NCBI RefSeq assembly: GCF_000282575.1 | Contig: NZ_AKJA01000048.1 | Span: 1-34,029 of the forward strand | Length of the DNA: 34,029 bases | Direction: 5' to 3' | Origin: Herbaspirillum sp. YR522 | GTDB taxonomy: Bacteria > Pseudomonadota > Gammaproteobacteria > Burkholderiales > Burkholderiaceae_D | In this document: piece by piece, positions 21,495-30,321 of the stretch | How positions within the stretch are numbered: the stretch's first letter is position 1 | Layout: every line of letters begins with the position of its first letter | Notes under the pieces: generated by a model | What the model was told of the DNA's origin: nothing | What the model saw: the letters and a program-made list of their open reading frames with translations, nothing else | Databases searched by the model: none | Program-made: the position numbers and the translations under genes

Positions 21495-22347
21495 GGCGCG
21501 ATTCCAGCTCTTGCAGATGGCGCCGCATGGCCAGCAGTTGCGGTCCGGCCTTGGATTCGACGCGGGCCTTGGTGAGCACCCGTGTCTGGCCGGCGCACAG
21601 CAGTACCATCGGCGTGCGGCCGGCCAGCTTCAGCGGCGTGGCCACCACCGTGATATCCGGGCCCCAGTCGCCGCTGGACTGGCAATACGACTTGTCGTCG
21701 ATCTGCGCCTGGGCGTCGGTCAGCTTCTGGCGCAAGCTCATCCATTCATCGCGCTTGTGATAGGGACGCATGTGATCCATCAGGTAGTTGCGTTCGTTTT
21801 CGTGCAGGCACGACAGCAGCGCCCAGCCCACCGGTGATGCCGCCATCGGCAAGTGCTCGCCCACGCCCAGTCCGACGGTGGCGTGATTGGAGGCACTGTG
21901 GCAGTTCTCGAAAAAGATCATGTCCAATCCGTCGCGCCCGGCCAGGCCGACGAAGACGCCGATATCGTCGGCCAGCTCCTGCATCAACGGACGCGCCCGC
22001 AGCACCACGTCGGTGTCCACGTTGGCCGCAAAACCCAGCGACAGCACGGCCAGGCCCAGGCGATATTTGCGGCGCTCTTCGCTGTAGGTGAGGTAGCCCG
22101 CCGCGCACAGGGTCTGCGTCAGGCGCGAGATGGTGGCCTTGGGCAAGCCGGTACGGGCGGCGATGTCCTGGTTGGCCAGCCAATCACCTTCGCCCAGGAA
22201 CGCGTCGAGCACCGCCAGCCCGCGCTCGATGGGCTTGATGGTCTTGCCGGCGGCGGCCCCTTCGCGATATCCGGGGGGATTGGGCGCCCGCAGCACGATA
22301 CGGACATCGCGCGTACGGCGTGCCGTCTTGCCAGCGGTCTGCTTCAT
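21481..22347 (-). CDS. IclR-family transcriptional regulator (first of two)
   Basis: The 288-residue protein has a basic N-terminal extension of about 35 residues (rich in R and K), the IclR winged helix at about 38-95 (I-E-R-G-L-A-V-L-D-A-F, A-A-R-T-G-L-P-K-A-T-I-S-R-L) and the effector domain, with A-A-S-P-V-G-W-A near 170 and C-Q-S-S-G-D-W-G-P-D-I near 230. I chose the ATG at 22347, which leaves a normal IclR length; the frame stays open far upstream with ATGs at about 22464-22473 and no better signal. It is divergent from the operon at 23019. Tandem IclR pairs can act as heteromers or as separate regulators; which applies is unknown. Confidence 0.85.
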   Translation of the reverse strand: MKQTAGKTARRTRDVRIVLRAPNPPGYREGAAAGKTIKPIERGLAVLDAFLGEGDWLANQDIAARTGLPKATISRLTQTLCAAGYLTYSEERRKYRLGLAVLSLGFAANVDTDVVLRARPLMQELADDIGVFVGLAGRDGLDMIFFENCHSASNHATVGLGVGEHLPMAASPVGWALLSCLHENERNYLMDHMRPYHKRDEWMSLRQKLTDAQAQIDDKSYCQSSGDWGPDITVVATPLKLAGRTPMVLLCAGQTRVLTKARVESKAGPQLLAMRRHLQELESRHAPR

Positions 22348-22514
22348 CGGCGGCGCCTGCGGTAGGTGTTCGGGCTCAGTGTCACCAGGTCTCCTTGCGG
22401 CGTCTTCGGGGCGCCATTCTTGAATGTCCAATGCAGCCGACGGCCGACACATTGTATGCATCCACTTCACGATGAAGCAACCCGGCACGGCCAGCAACAG
22501 GGCTTTGTTTTGTG

Positions 22515-22529
22515 TTCCGTACTTTGGAA
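22515..22529. promoter_or_regulatory. Palindromic operator, copy 1 (TTCCGTACTTTGGAA)
   Basis: TTCCGTACTTTGGAA is a TTCC/GGAA dyad. Read on the opposite strand it is TTCCAAAGTACGGAA, one base different from the copy at 22731-22745. The shared 18-base element is TGTTCCGTACTTYGGAAT. It lies 168 bases upstream of the leftward IclR gene, so it probably serves autoregulation. TTCC/GGAA-type palindromes of this length are usual for IclR proteins; binding is inferred. Confidence 0.7.
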
Positions 22530-22659
22530 TCGGGCGCGCCGTTTTGAATTGCGGATAGCAGCTGGTGCGCCGCAGCAGATGCTTGCCGGGTGTCGGGGAT
22601 CGCTGACCAAGGGCGTGGCAGTGGCCGTTTTCCGTATGAGGAGATAAGCCATGCTGCTT

Positions 22660-22678
22660 TATCTTGCGGCGCAAGATA
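22660..22678. promoter_or_regulatory. Second, different palindrome (TATCTTGC-GGC-GCAAGATA)
   Basis: TATCTTGC (22660-22667) and GCAAGATA (22671-22678) are perfect inverted copies with three bases between. The motif is unrelated to the TTCC/GGAA pair. With two IclR genes next door, each could own one motif; another regulator or an RNA hairpin is possible. Confidence 0.55.
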
Positions 22679-22730
22679 GGCCGATGCGGCGAAATTTTCA
22701 TCGATCCACCTGCGGGAACGAAAATTTTAA

Positions 22731-22745
22731 TTCCGAAGTACGGAA
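22731..22745. promoter_or_regulatory. Palindromic operator, copy 2 (TTCCGAAGTACGGAA)
   Basis: TTCCGAAGTACGGAA is a perfect TTCCG/CGGAA dyad and the inverted partner of the copy at 22515-22529. It ends 17 bases before the candidate -35 element, a position typical for IclR proteins that activate, such as PobR or PcaU. Activation is inferred. Confidence 0.72.
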
Positions 22746-22762
22746 CAGCGTTTCGCGGCCGC

Positions 22763-22793
22763 TTGACTCGTTGATCATGGTTTCGGACTATAC
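22763..22793 (+). promoter_or_regulatory. Candidate sigma-70 promoter of the second catabolic operon
   Basis: TTGACT (22763-22768) and CTATAC (22788-22793) stand 19 bases apart, with ACTATA at 18 bases as an alternative -10. The long spacing fits a promoter that needs an activator bound just upstream at 22731-22745. The leader to the first start would be about 215 bases. Confidence 0.45.
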
Positions 22794-23018
22794 GAACACA
22801 CGACGCCACGTTGCATCGTGCGATACAGCGACAAGAATCAAATACCAGAGACAACTTGCAGCAGCACGCTGCGGCAAGGACAGCAAGGCGAAGGCCAGGC
22901 GCACCGGGACACCGGTCGGCAACCTGGCCCGCCGGACACGAATGCAATCCGAAGCGAAACGGCGGGCCCGCGCACGCGGCATGAGCTCGCACGTCGGTTC
23001 CAGACAGGGAAGTCAGTC

Positions 23019-23939
23019 ATGAACAATGGATCAATGTTGGACGGCAAGGTAGTGATCGTCTCGGGCGCCGGTGGCGGCATCGGTCGCGAGATCGCGCTGG
23101 CCATGGCGCGTCACGGCGCGGCGGTGGTGGTCAACGACATCGGCGCCTCGCTCACCGGCGATGGTGCCAGCGCAGGCCCGGCGCAGCAGGTGGTGCAGGA
23201 GATCATCGAGGGTGGCGGTCGGGCCGTGGCCAATACCGATAGCGTGGCCGAGGGCGCGTCAGCCGAGCGTATCGTCGAGCAGGCGGTGCAGGCCTTCGGT
23301 CGCCTTGATTGCGTGGTCAACAACGCCGGCATCCTGCGCGATGCGCTGTTTCACAAGATGAGCGGTGACGAATGGGATGCCGTGCTCAAGGTTCACCTGT
23401 ATGGCGCCTATCACGTCAGCCGCGCCGCCGCCGCGCATTTCCGCGAGCAGCAATCCGGCAGCCTGGTGCACATGACCTCCACCTCCGGCCTGATCGGCAA
23501 CCTGGGGCAGGCCAATTACTCGGCCGCCAAGCTGGGCATCACGGCGCTGTCCAAATCGATCGCGCTGGACATGCAGAAATTCAATGTCCGTTCCAACTGC
23601 ATCGCGCCATTCGCATGGAGTCGCATGATCAGCTCGATCCCGGTCAAGAGCGAAGAGCAGGCCGCCCGGGTCGAGAAGATCAAGCGCATGACACCCGACA
23701 AGATCGCGCCGCTGGCCGCCTTCCTGGCCAGCGACGCCGCCCACGACGTCAACGGCCAGGTCTTCACGGTGCGCAACAACGAAATCTTCCTGATGAGCCA
23801 GCCGCGCCCGGTGCGCTCGGTGCACCGCTCCGAGGGCTGGACCGCCGAGACCGTGGCCGAGCATGCGATGCCGGCCCTGAAGCCCAGCTTCGTGCCGCTG
23901 GATCGCTCCGCCGATGTGTTCCAGTGGGACCCGGTGTAA
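23019..23939 (+). CDS. SDR-family 3-hydroxyacyl-CoA dehydrogenase-like protein
   Basis: The 306-residue protein has the SDR cofactor motif S-G-A-G-G-G-I-G (15-22), N-D-I-G-A near 40-44, N-N-A-G at 101-104, and the catalytic S154, Y167 and K171 (S-T-S-G-L-I-G-N-L-G-Q-A-N-Y-S-A-A-K). Together with the long C-terminal extension it resembles the (3R)-hydroxyacyl-CoA dehydrogenase part of peroxisomal multifunctional enzyme 2. It would oxidise a 3-hydroxyacyl-CoA with NAD(P). I chose the ATG at 23019, preceded by AGGGA. It is the first gene of the operon, and the next gene encodes an MFE-2-like hydratase, so the two together imitate the two halves of MFE-2. Confidence 0.88.
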   Translation: MNNGSMLDGKVVIVSGAGGGIGREIALAMARHGAAVVVNDIGASLTGDGASAGPAQQVVQEIIEGGGRAVANTDSVAEGASAERIVEQAVQAFGRLDCVVNNAGILRDALFHKMSGDEWDAVLKVHLYGAYHVSRAAAAHFREQQSGSLVHMTSTSGLIGNLGQANYSAAKLGITALSKSIALDMQKFNVRSNCIAPFAWSRMISSIPVKSEEQAARVEKIKRMTPDKIAPLAAFLASDAAHDVNGQVFTVRNNEIFLMSQPRPVRSVHRSEGWTAETVAEHAMPALKPSFVPLDRSADVFQWDPV

Positions 23940-23963
23940 ACGCCCACGATAAAGTCCACAGCC

Positions 23964-24842
23964 ATGGCCATCGACTATCACAAGCTCAAGAACTGGCAAT
24001 TCCCGGTGCTCGAATCGCGCTACGACCAGGATGCGTGCATGCTGTACGCACTGGGTATCGGCGTGGGGGCGGCCGCGACCGCGCAGGACGGCGCCGGCGC
24101 CTTGCACTATGTCTACGAGAAGGACTTGCACGTCATGCCCAGCATGGCGGTGATCCTGGCCCATCCCGGCCTGTGGATGGGCGCGCCCGAGGTCGGGGTG
24201 GACCTGCTCAAGGTGGTGCATGGCGAACAGCGCCTGCGCCTGCATCGCGCCCTGCCCAGCAGCGCCAGGATCATCGCCCGGCCGCGCCTGAAATCGGTGA
24301 TCGACAAGGGCCGCGACAAGGGCGCGCTGCTGATCGTCGAGCGCGAGCTGCGCGATGAGGCAGGGGTGCTGTATGCCACCATCGAACAGACCAGTTTCTG
24401 TCGCGGCGATGGCGGCTTCTCGGAACACGGCCAGCCGGGCGACACCGCGCCGGCCCCCTTGCCGCCGGTGCCGTCGCGCGCACCGGACATGGTCTGCGAT
24501 CTGCCGACGCGGCCGGAGATGGCCCTGATCTATCGGCTGTCGTCGGACCGCAATGCCTTGCATGCCGACCCGCAGACCGCGCGCCGGGCCGGGTTTTCCA
24601 ACACCATCCTGCATGGCCTGGCGACCTACGGCCTGGCCTGCCATGCGCTGGTGCGCAGCTGTTGCGACTACGACGCCAGCCGCCTGGTGTCGCTCAATAC
24701 CCGATTCTCGGCGCCGGTGTATCCGGGTGAAGACATCCGCACCGAGATCTGGCGCGACGGCAACCAGGTGCATTTCCAGTCCCGCGCGCTGGGCCGGGAT
24801 CAACTGGTCCTGTCCAACGGCACCGCCGAAATCGCGGCCTGA
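23964..24842 (+). CDS. MaoC-family (R)-specific enoyl-CoA hydratase, MFE-2 type
   Basis: The 292-residue double hot-dog protein has the hydratase-2 motif in its C-terminal half: Y190-R-L-S-S-D195-R-N197-A-L-H200, followed by F-S-N-T-I-L-H-G at 211-218. D195, N197 and H200 are the conserved catalytic set. It would hydrate a trans-2-enoyl-CoA to the (3R)-hydroxyacyl-CoA used by the preceding SDR. It starts 24 bases after the SDR stop. Confidence 0.88.
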   Translation: MAIDYHKLKNWQFPVLESRYDQDACMLYALGIGVGAAATAQDGAGALHYVYEKDLHVMPSMAVILAHPGLWMGAPEVGVDLLKVVHGEQRLRLHRALPSSARIIARPRLKSVIDKGRDKGALLIVERELRDEAGVLYATIEQTSFCRGDGGFSEHGQPGDTAPAPLPPVPSRAPDMVCDLPTRPEMALIYRLSSDRNALHADPQTARRAGFSNTILHGLATYGLACHALVRSCCDYDASRLVSLNTRFSAPVYPGEDIRTEIWRDGNQVHFQSRALGRDQLVLSNGTAEIAA

Positions 24843-24879
24843 ACCCTGATCGATCCACTGCAAGCACACGGAGACATTG

Positions 24880-25659
24880 ATGACCACCAAGACCGACGCG
24901 ATCCGATCCGATATCGCCTACAGCACGCCCGACCGTATCGTGGTACGTGGCAAGGACCTGCCCAACGAGATCCTGGGCAAGATGAACCTGGGCGACTTCG
25001 CCTACCTGCAACTGACCGGCAAGACCGCCACCCCGGAACAGTCGCGCATGTTCAATGCCCTGCTGATCACGCTGGTCGAGCATGGCATCACCCCCAGCGC
25101 CATCGCCGCCCGCATGACCTACGCGGGCGCGCCCGAGTCCTTGCAGGCCGCGGTGGCTGCCGGCCTGTGCGGCCTGGGCACGGTATTCGTGGGCACCACC
25201 GAAGGATCGGCGCGGATGCTCTACGAGGCCTTCGAGGGGGCCGGCGAGAACCCCGACCTGGACGCGCTGGCGCACAAGACGGTGGCAGACTTCCGCAGCC
25301 GCAGGCAGAGCATTCCGGGTCTCGGGCACCCGGTGCACAAGCCCATCGATCCACGTACCCCGCGCCTGTTCGAGCTGGCCGCCGAGAACGGCATGTCGGG
25401 CAAGTACATCGCGCTGGTGCAATTGATCCAGCAGCACGCCGAACGCGTCTCCGGCAAGGTGCTGCCGATCAACGCCACCGGCGCGCTGGGCGCCATCTGC
25501 TGCGAGTTCGGCTTTCCTTGGACGATCGTGCGCGGCTTTGGCGTGATGGCGCGCGCCATCGGCCTGGTCGGCCATATCCTGGAGGAATCGCAGGCCCCGA
25601 TCTCGTACCAGCTGTGGCACGAAACCGAAGCGCGTGCCAGCGCCCACCTGCGAACCTGA
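24880..25659 (+). CDS. Citrate-synthase-like protein (citryl-CoA lyase family), catalytic Asp replaced
   Basis: The 259-residue protein is a short citrate-synthase fold as in citryl-CoA lyases and the C-terminal part of ATP-citrate lyase. The first catalytic His is seen (H68 in V-E-H-G-I-T-P-S), as is the second (H150 in G-L-G-H-P-V-H-K) and an Arg nine residues later (R159 in I-D-P-R), matching H320 and R329 of citrate synthase. The third catalytic residue, the Asp of the N-V-D-G motif, is replaced by Thr: here it reads I-N-A-T200-G-A-L-G. A Claisen/retro-Claisen chemistry on a 2-oxo-acid plus acetyl-CoA is expected for the family, but this protein may do something else. ATG at 24880 follows GGAGA; a TTG just before is less likely. 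Confidence 0.83.
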   Translation: MTTKTDAIRSDIAYSTPDRIVVRGKDLPNEILGKMNLGDFAYLQLTGKTATPEQSRMFNALLITLVEHGITPSAIAARMTYAGAPESLQAAVAAGLCGLGTVFVGTTEGSARMLYEAFEGAGENPDLDALAHKTVADFRSRRQSIPGLGHPVHKPIDPRTPRLFELAAENGMSGKYIALVQLIQQHAERVSGKVLPINATGALGAICCEFGFPWTIVRGFGVMARAIGLVGHILEESQAPISYQLWHETEARASAHLRT

Positions 25660-25671
25660 GGAGACACGATC

Positions 25672-26463
25672 ATGGACCAGGCGCCAGTGCTGTGCGACTA
25701 CCAAGATGGCGTAGCCACCATCACGTTGAACCGGCCCGACCGGCTCAATAGTTTCAACGACGCCATGCACGATGCGATTGCCGCATTTCTGGACCGTCTC
25801 GAACGGCAGGCCGACCTGCGCGTGGTGCTCATCACCGGCCGTGGACGGGCCTTCTGCGCCGGACAGGACCAGGGCGACCGGGTTCCGTTGCCGCCCGGGC
25901 AGAAGCGCGACATGGGCGCGGCGCTGGAGCGCTACTACAAGCCGCTGGTATTGCGCCTGCGCGCCTTGCCGGCGCCCGTGGTGTGCGCGATGAATGGCCT
26001 GGCCGTGGGCGTGGGCGCGACCGTGGTGCTGGCCTGCGACATCGTCATCGCCGCCGAGTCGGCCTATTTCATGCAGGGTTTCACCAAGCTCGGGCTCATG
26101 CCCGATGGCGGCGCCACGCAGTTCCTGCCGCAACGCATCGGCACGGCGCGGGCGATGGATCTGTGCTTGCTCAACGACAAGTTGAGCGCAAGGCAGGCGC
26201 AGCAGTGGGGCTTGATCTCGCGCTGCGTACCCGACGCCGAGTTCGAGCAGCAGACCGGTGCCCTGGTCGAGCGCCTGGCCGGCGCTGCCACACGTGCCGT
26301 GGCGCTGACCAAGCGCGCCATTTATGCCGCCGCCGGCAACACGCTGGAGCGGCAACTCGATCTGGAGACGGTGCTGCAGCGCGAACTGGGTTACACCGAC
26401 GATTATCCGGAAGGCGTGAGCGCCTTTCGCGACAAGCGCGCGCCCGTGTTCCAGGGGCGCTGA
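25672..26463 (+). CDS. Enoyl-CoA hydratase/isomerase, PaaG-like
   Basis: The 263-residue crotonase has both oxyanion-hole segments (A-F-C-A-G-Q-D at 60-66 and N-G-L-A-V-G-V-G-A at 108-116) and a catalytic Asp in L-M-P-D145-G-G-A-T, the residue used by PaaG-type isomerases in place of the hydratase Glu pair. The A-G-Q-D-x-x-D-R stretch is also PaaG-like. It could isomerise or ring-open an unsaturated acyl-CoA. It starts 12 bases after the citrate-synthase-like stop, in the same operon. Confidence 0.87.
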   Translation: MDQAPVLCDYQDGVATITLNRPDRLNSFNDAMHDAIAAFLDRLERQADLRVVLITGRGRAFCAGQDQGDRVPLPPGQKRDMGAALERYYKPLVLRLRALPAPVVCAMNGLAVGVGATVVLACDIVIAAESAYFMQGFTKLGLMPDGGATQFLPQRIGTARAMDLCLLNDKLSARQAQQWGLISRCVPDAEFEQQTGALVERLAGAATRAVALTKRAIYAAAGNTLERQLDLETVLQRELGYTDDYPEGVSAFRDKRAPVFQGR

Positions 26464-26540
26464 ACGCTGCCAGCAATACCTACGCAGTGAAAAAAAACGG
26501 GCGCCGCATGCAGCGGCACCGATCACAACAGGAGATGACG

Positions 26541-27668
26541 ATGATCAAGTTCAGCAACGCAATCAAGGCAGGCGTACTGGTCTGTGCGCTGGCGGTATCG
26601 GCGGCAGGGCAGGCCGCCGACCTCACCATTGGCGCATTGTTTCCGCTGAGCGGACCGAACGCGTCCTACGGCGATATCTTCGGCTCCGGCGCCAATCTCG
26701 CCGCCGAGCACATCAATGCCGACAACCTGCTGGGCGGCAAGCTGTCGATCCAGTACGAAGACAGCCAGGCATTGCCGCAGCAAGGCGTCATCGGCATGAA
26801 CAAGCTGGTCAATGTGCAGAAGGTGCCATATGTGCTGTCGGCCTTTACCGGCGTATCCAAGGCGATCTCGACCATCGCCACCCGCAGCAAGACGGTGGCC
26901 GTCAACGGCGGCGGCGTCGGTCCCGACCTGGCCGAGCTGGGGTCGTATTTCTGGAACATCATCCCGCTGGCCAATGTCGAGGTGCGCGCCATCATTCCTT
27001 ACCTGGTCAAGCAGCGCAATCTGAAGAATGTGGTGCTGGTGTACGTGGATGATCCACTCGGCCAGGCCATCCGCAAGGAAATGGAAACCGCGCTGCCGGG
27101 CGCCGGCGGCAAGCTGGTCGAAGCGCTCTCGGTGCCGGCCACGGCGCAGCAGTTCGGCGGCATCGCCGCCCGCGTGCGCGCAGCCAATCCGGATGTGATC
27201 TATGTGGCCTCGTATGGCTCGCAGCAGTCGCAGATCGTCAAGCAGTTCCGCGACAACGGCATCAAGCAGCCATTCGCCAGCTATACCGCCTTCTCGATCC
27301 CGCAGGTCAACGCCCAGCCCGAGGCCGTCGGTTCGGTCTATACCTCGCAGAACATCGATTGGGATTCGCAGGATCCGGTGACCAAGCGCTTCGTCGACGA
27401 CTACAAGAAGAAGTACGACAAGATGCCCACCGCGTACATCGCCAACTACTACAACGCGGTGCGCATGTTCGGCCTGCTGGCCCAGCAACTGGTCAAGAAG
27501 GGGCAACCGGTCACCGGCGAGAACCTGCTCAAGCAGCGCATCGAGACCAAGAGCTTCGACCTGGTGGGCGGCCGTGTCACCTTTGCCGACAACGGCACGG
27601 TGACCATGCCGATGCAGATCAACGAGATCGATGGCAAGGCCGGCAAGGTGGTCGGCACCGCCAAGTAA
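26541..27668 (+). CDS. Liv-type ABC transporter substrate-binding protein
   Basis: The 375-residue protein has a signal peptide (MIKFSNAIKAGVLVCALAVS, cleavage near A-Q-A) and the periplasmic type 1 binding fold: L-T-I-G-A-L-F-P-L-S-G near 26-36, and I-Y-V-A-S-Y-G-S-Q-Q near 225. It would bring the substrate acid to the membrane pair encoded downstream. I chose the ATG at 26541, six bases after GGAG. The lack of a lipobox means a soluble periplasmic protein. Liv-type systems in such clusters often carry aromatic or branched acids rather than leucine; the substrate here is unknown. Confidence 0.9.
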   Translation: MIKFSNAIKAGVLVCALAVSAAGQAADLTIGALFPLSGPNASYGDIFGSGANLAAEHINADNLLGGKLSIQYEDSQALPQQGVIGMNKLVNVQKVPYVLSAFTGVSKAISTIATRSKTVAVNGGGVGPDLAELGSYFWNIIPLANVEVRAIIPYLVKQRNLKNVVLVYVDDPLGQAIRKEMETALPGAGGKLVEALSVPATAQQFGGIAARVRAANPDVIYVASYGSQQSQIVKQFRDNGIKQPFASYTAFSIPQVNAQPEAVGSVYTSQNIDWDSQDPVTKRFVDDYKKKYDKMPTAYIANYYNAVRMFGLLAQQLVKKGQPVTGENLLKQRIETKSFDLVGGRVTFADNGTVTMPMQINEIDGKAGKVVGTAK

Positions 27669-27703
27669 GCCAGGGCGTCCTTTCGCTAAAAGAATGCTGT
27701 CGA

Positions 27704-27719
27704 TGCCCTTGCCAGGGCA
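27704..27719 (+). other. Hairpin between the binding protein and permease genes
   Basis: TGCCCT (27704-27709) and AGGGCA (27714-27719) pair around a four-base loop in the 73-base gap between the binding-protein stop and permease start. There is no U-tract, so it is likely an mRNA-stability element that lets the binding protein outnumber the permeases, as known for malE. The role is inferred. Confidence 0.45.
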
Positions 27720-27741
27720 CCGGCAGCGCAAGGAAACGAGC

Positions 27742-28614
27742 ATGCTGCTACTACAGCTTTTGATCAACGGGGTGCAGGTCGGCGCGTTGTATGCGCTCAT
27801 CGCGGTCGGCTTTTCGCTGATCTTCGGATCGACCCGCATCTTCCATTTCGCCCATGGGTCGGCATTCACCATCGCCGCCTATGTGTTCTATTACCTGCTC
27901 TCGGTGCAGCACCTGCACTGGGCCATCGCGGTGCCGGCCGCAGCCATCGCGGCGGTGGCATTCGGACTGGCGCTGAATCGCTTCGTGTATGTGCCGATCC
28001 AGAAACACGAAGGTTCGTTCTTCACCGTCTTCGTGGCTTCCTTCGGAGTCGGGATCGTGGTGCAGAACCTGTGCGGCATGCTGTTCGGGCGCAGTTTCGT
28101 CGCCGTCGACACGTCCCTGAGCCAGAGCATCGAACTGTTTCCCGGCCTGTATGTGTCGCCGCTGTCGGGCATCGCGATCGTGATCGCCGTCATCGGCTTT
28201 CTAGCGCTGCAACTGTTCCTGTCGCGCACCCACACCGGCATGGCCATGCGGGCATTGTCGGAGAACCCGGAGCTGGTGCGGGCCTACGGCCTGTCGCCGC
28301 GACGCCTGTCGATGACGGTGTTCGCGCTGGGCTCCTTTCTGGTGGTGCCGGCCGCGCTGATTTCGGCAGCCAGTTCCGGCCTGAACCCGGCCATCGGCCA
28401 TCACGTCATGCTCATCAGCCTGGCTGCCACCATCGTCGGCGGCGTGGGCAGCCTGCGCGGCGCGGCCTGCGCCGGATTGCTGCTGGGCCTGGCCGAGAAT
28501 ATCGCGCTGGCCTATTTCGAACCGCAGTGGAGCGAAGCCATCACCTTCATCGTGCTGTTTTTGTTCATCCTGTTCCGTCCGTCCGGTTTCTTCGGCCGGG
28601 CAACCGCCAGCTGA
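27742..28614 (+). CDS. Liv-type ABC transporter permease (LivH-like)
   Basis: The 290-residue protein is almost entirely hydrophobic, with about eight membrane helices and the LivH N-terminal pattern Q-L-L-I-N-G-V-Q-V-G-A-L-Y-A-L-I-A-V-G-F-S. The cytoplasmic loop that meets the ATPases is visible as R-T-H-T-G-M-A-M-R-A-L-S-E-N-P-E-L near residues 193-209. I chose the ATG at 27742 (AAGGAAA Shine-Dalgarno). It forms the membrane pair with the next gene. Confidence 0.92.
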   Translation: MLLLQLLINGVQVGALYALIAVGFSLIFGSTRIFHFAHGSAFTIAAYVFYYLLSVQHLHWAIAVPAAAIAAVAFGLALNRFVYVPIQKHEGSFFTVFVASFGVGIVVQNLCGMLFGRSFVAVDTSLSQSIELFPGLYVSPLSGIAIVIAVIGFLALQLFLSRTHTGMAMRALSENPELVRAYGLSPRRLSMTVFALGSFLVVPAALISAASSGLNPAIGHHVMLISLAATIVGGVGSLRGAACAGLLLGLAENIALAYFEPQWSEAITFIVLFLFILFRPSGFFGRATAS

Positions 28615-28621
28615 GGCCGCC

Positions 28622-29514
28622 ATGCTCGCTTATCTTCTCAATCTCGCCACCCTCATCTGCATCAACGCGGTGCTGGCGATCACGCTCAACTTCATCATGG
28701 GCTATGCCGGCATCTTCTCGATCGCGCATGCCATCTTCTTCGGCGTGGGTGCGTATGGCGCGGCCTGGTTTGCGCTGCACGTATCGGCCTCGATCTTCCT
28801 GGTGATCCCGGTGGCGATGGTGGTCGCCGGTGCGCTGTCGCTGGTGCTGGCCTTGCCTGCCTTGCGGGTGCGCGGCGAATATTTCGTCGCCGCGTCGCTC
28901 GGGCTGCAGGTGCTGGGCGTGACCGTGTTTTCCGAATGGAAGTCGGTTACCGGCGGCCTGGGCGGCATGATCGGCATTCCGCCGGCCGATATCTTCGGTC
29001 ATGCGGTGTCCGATCCGGTGCAGTTCCTGCTGCTGGCCTTGTGCTGCCTGGTGCCGGTGCTGGTGCTGACCAGCGTGCTGTTGCGCTCCAGTTTCGGGCG
29101 CAACCTCAAGGCCATCCGCGACAGCGAATCGGCATCCTATGCGGTGGGCAAGAACGTGGCGGTCATCAAGACCCTGTCGGTGGTGCTGTCGGCCATGCTG
29201 GCAGCCGTGGCCGGCGCCCTGTACGCGTTCTACATGGGCTTCATCAACGTCGAGAGCTTCATGCTCGATACCTCGGTGCTGCTGATGGCGATGGTCATCA
29301 TCGGCGGCACCGGCACCTTGCTGGGTCCGCTGGTGGGAACGGTGCTGCTGATGCTGCTGCCGGGCGTGTTCAGCTACATGACCTTCCTGCCACAGACCGA
29401 GGTCGGGTCCATCCAGCAGATCGCCTACGGCCTGGCGATGGTGCTGCTGATGATCTATCGCCCGGGTGGCATCGTCGGCACCGGCAAGTCGCGCATCACC
29501 AAGGAGAAGCTCGC

Positions 29515-29518
<4 letters not shown>
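28622..29518 (+). CDS. Liv-type ABC transporter permease (LivM-like)
   Basis: The 298-residue protein has about eight to nine helices with the LivM signatures I-T-L-N-F-I-M-G-Y-A-G-I-F-S-I-A near residue 20-35, the L-R-V-R-G-E-Y-F segment near 80, and the coupling loop S-F-G-R-N-L-K-A-I-R-D-S-E near 157-170. It starts 7 bases after the previous stop and overlaps the next start by ATGA. It is the second half of the membrane channel. Confidence 0.92.

Positions 29519-30317
<799 letters not shown>

Positions 30318-30321
<4 letters not shown>

Larger units (their letters stand above)
22348..23018. other. 670-bp divergent control region of the second catabolic operon
   Basis: No gene is supported here. 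It holds two copies of a 15-base palindrome (22515-22529, 22731-22745), a different 19-base dyad (22660-22678) and a candidate promoter for the rightward operon (22763-22793). An open frame at 22651-23022 begins after AGGAG but runs through the operator and promoter and has basic, unfocused composition. Confidence 0.6.

Noticed and set aside
22651..23022. Open frame of 123 codons preceded by AGGAG in the divergent control region
   Set aside because: It runs through an operator and the candidate promoter, overlaps the SDR start and has basic unfocused composition. The ribosome-binding-site match is probably chance.
23259..24890. Very long open frame on the - strand opposite the SDR and MaoC genes
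   Set aside because: It is the mirror of high-GC codon use in the + strand genes, has low-complexity H/R/Q/G-rich product and no ribosome-binding site. Similar mirrors lie at 24694-26526, 17055-18554 and 30994-32685.
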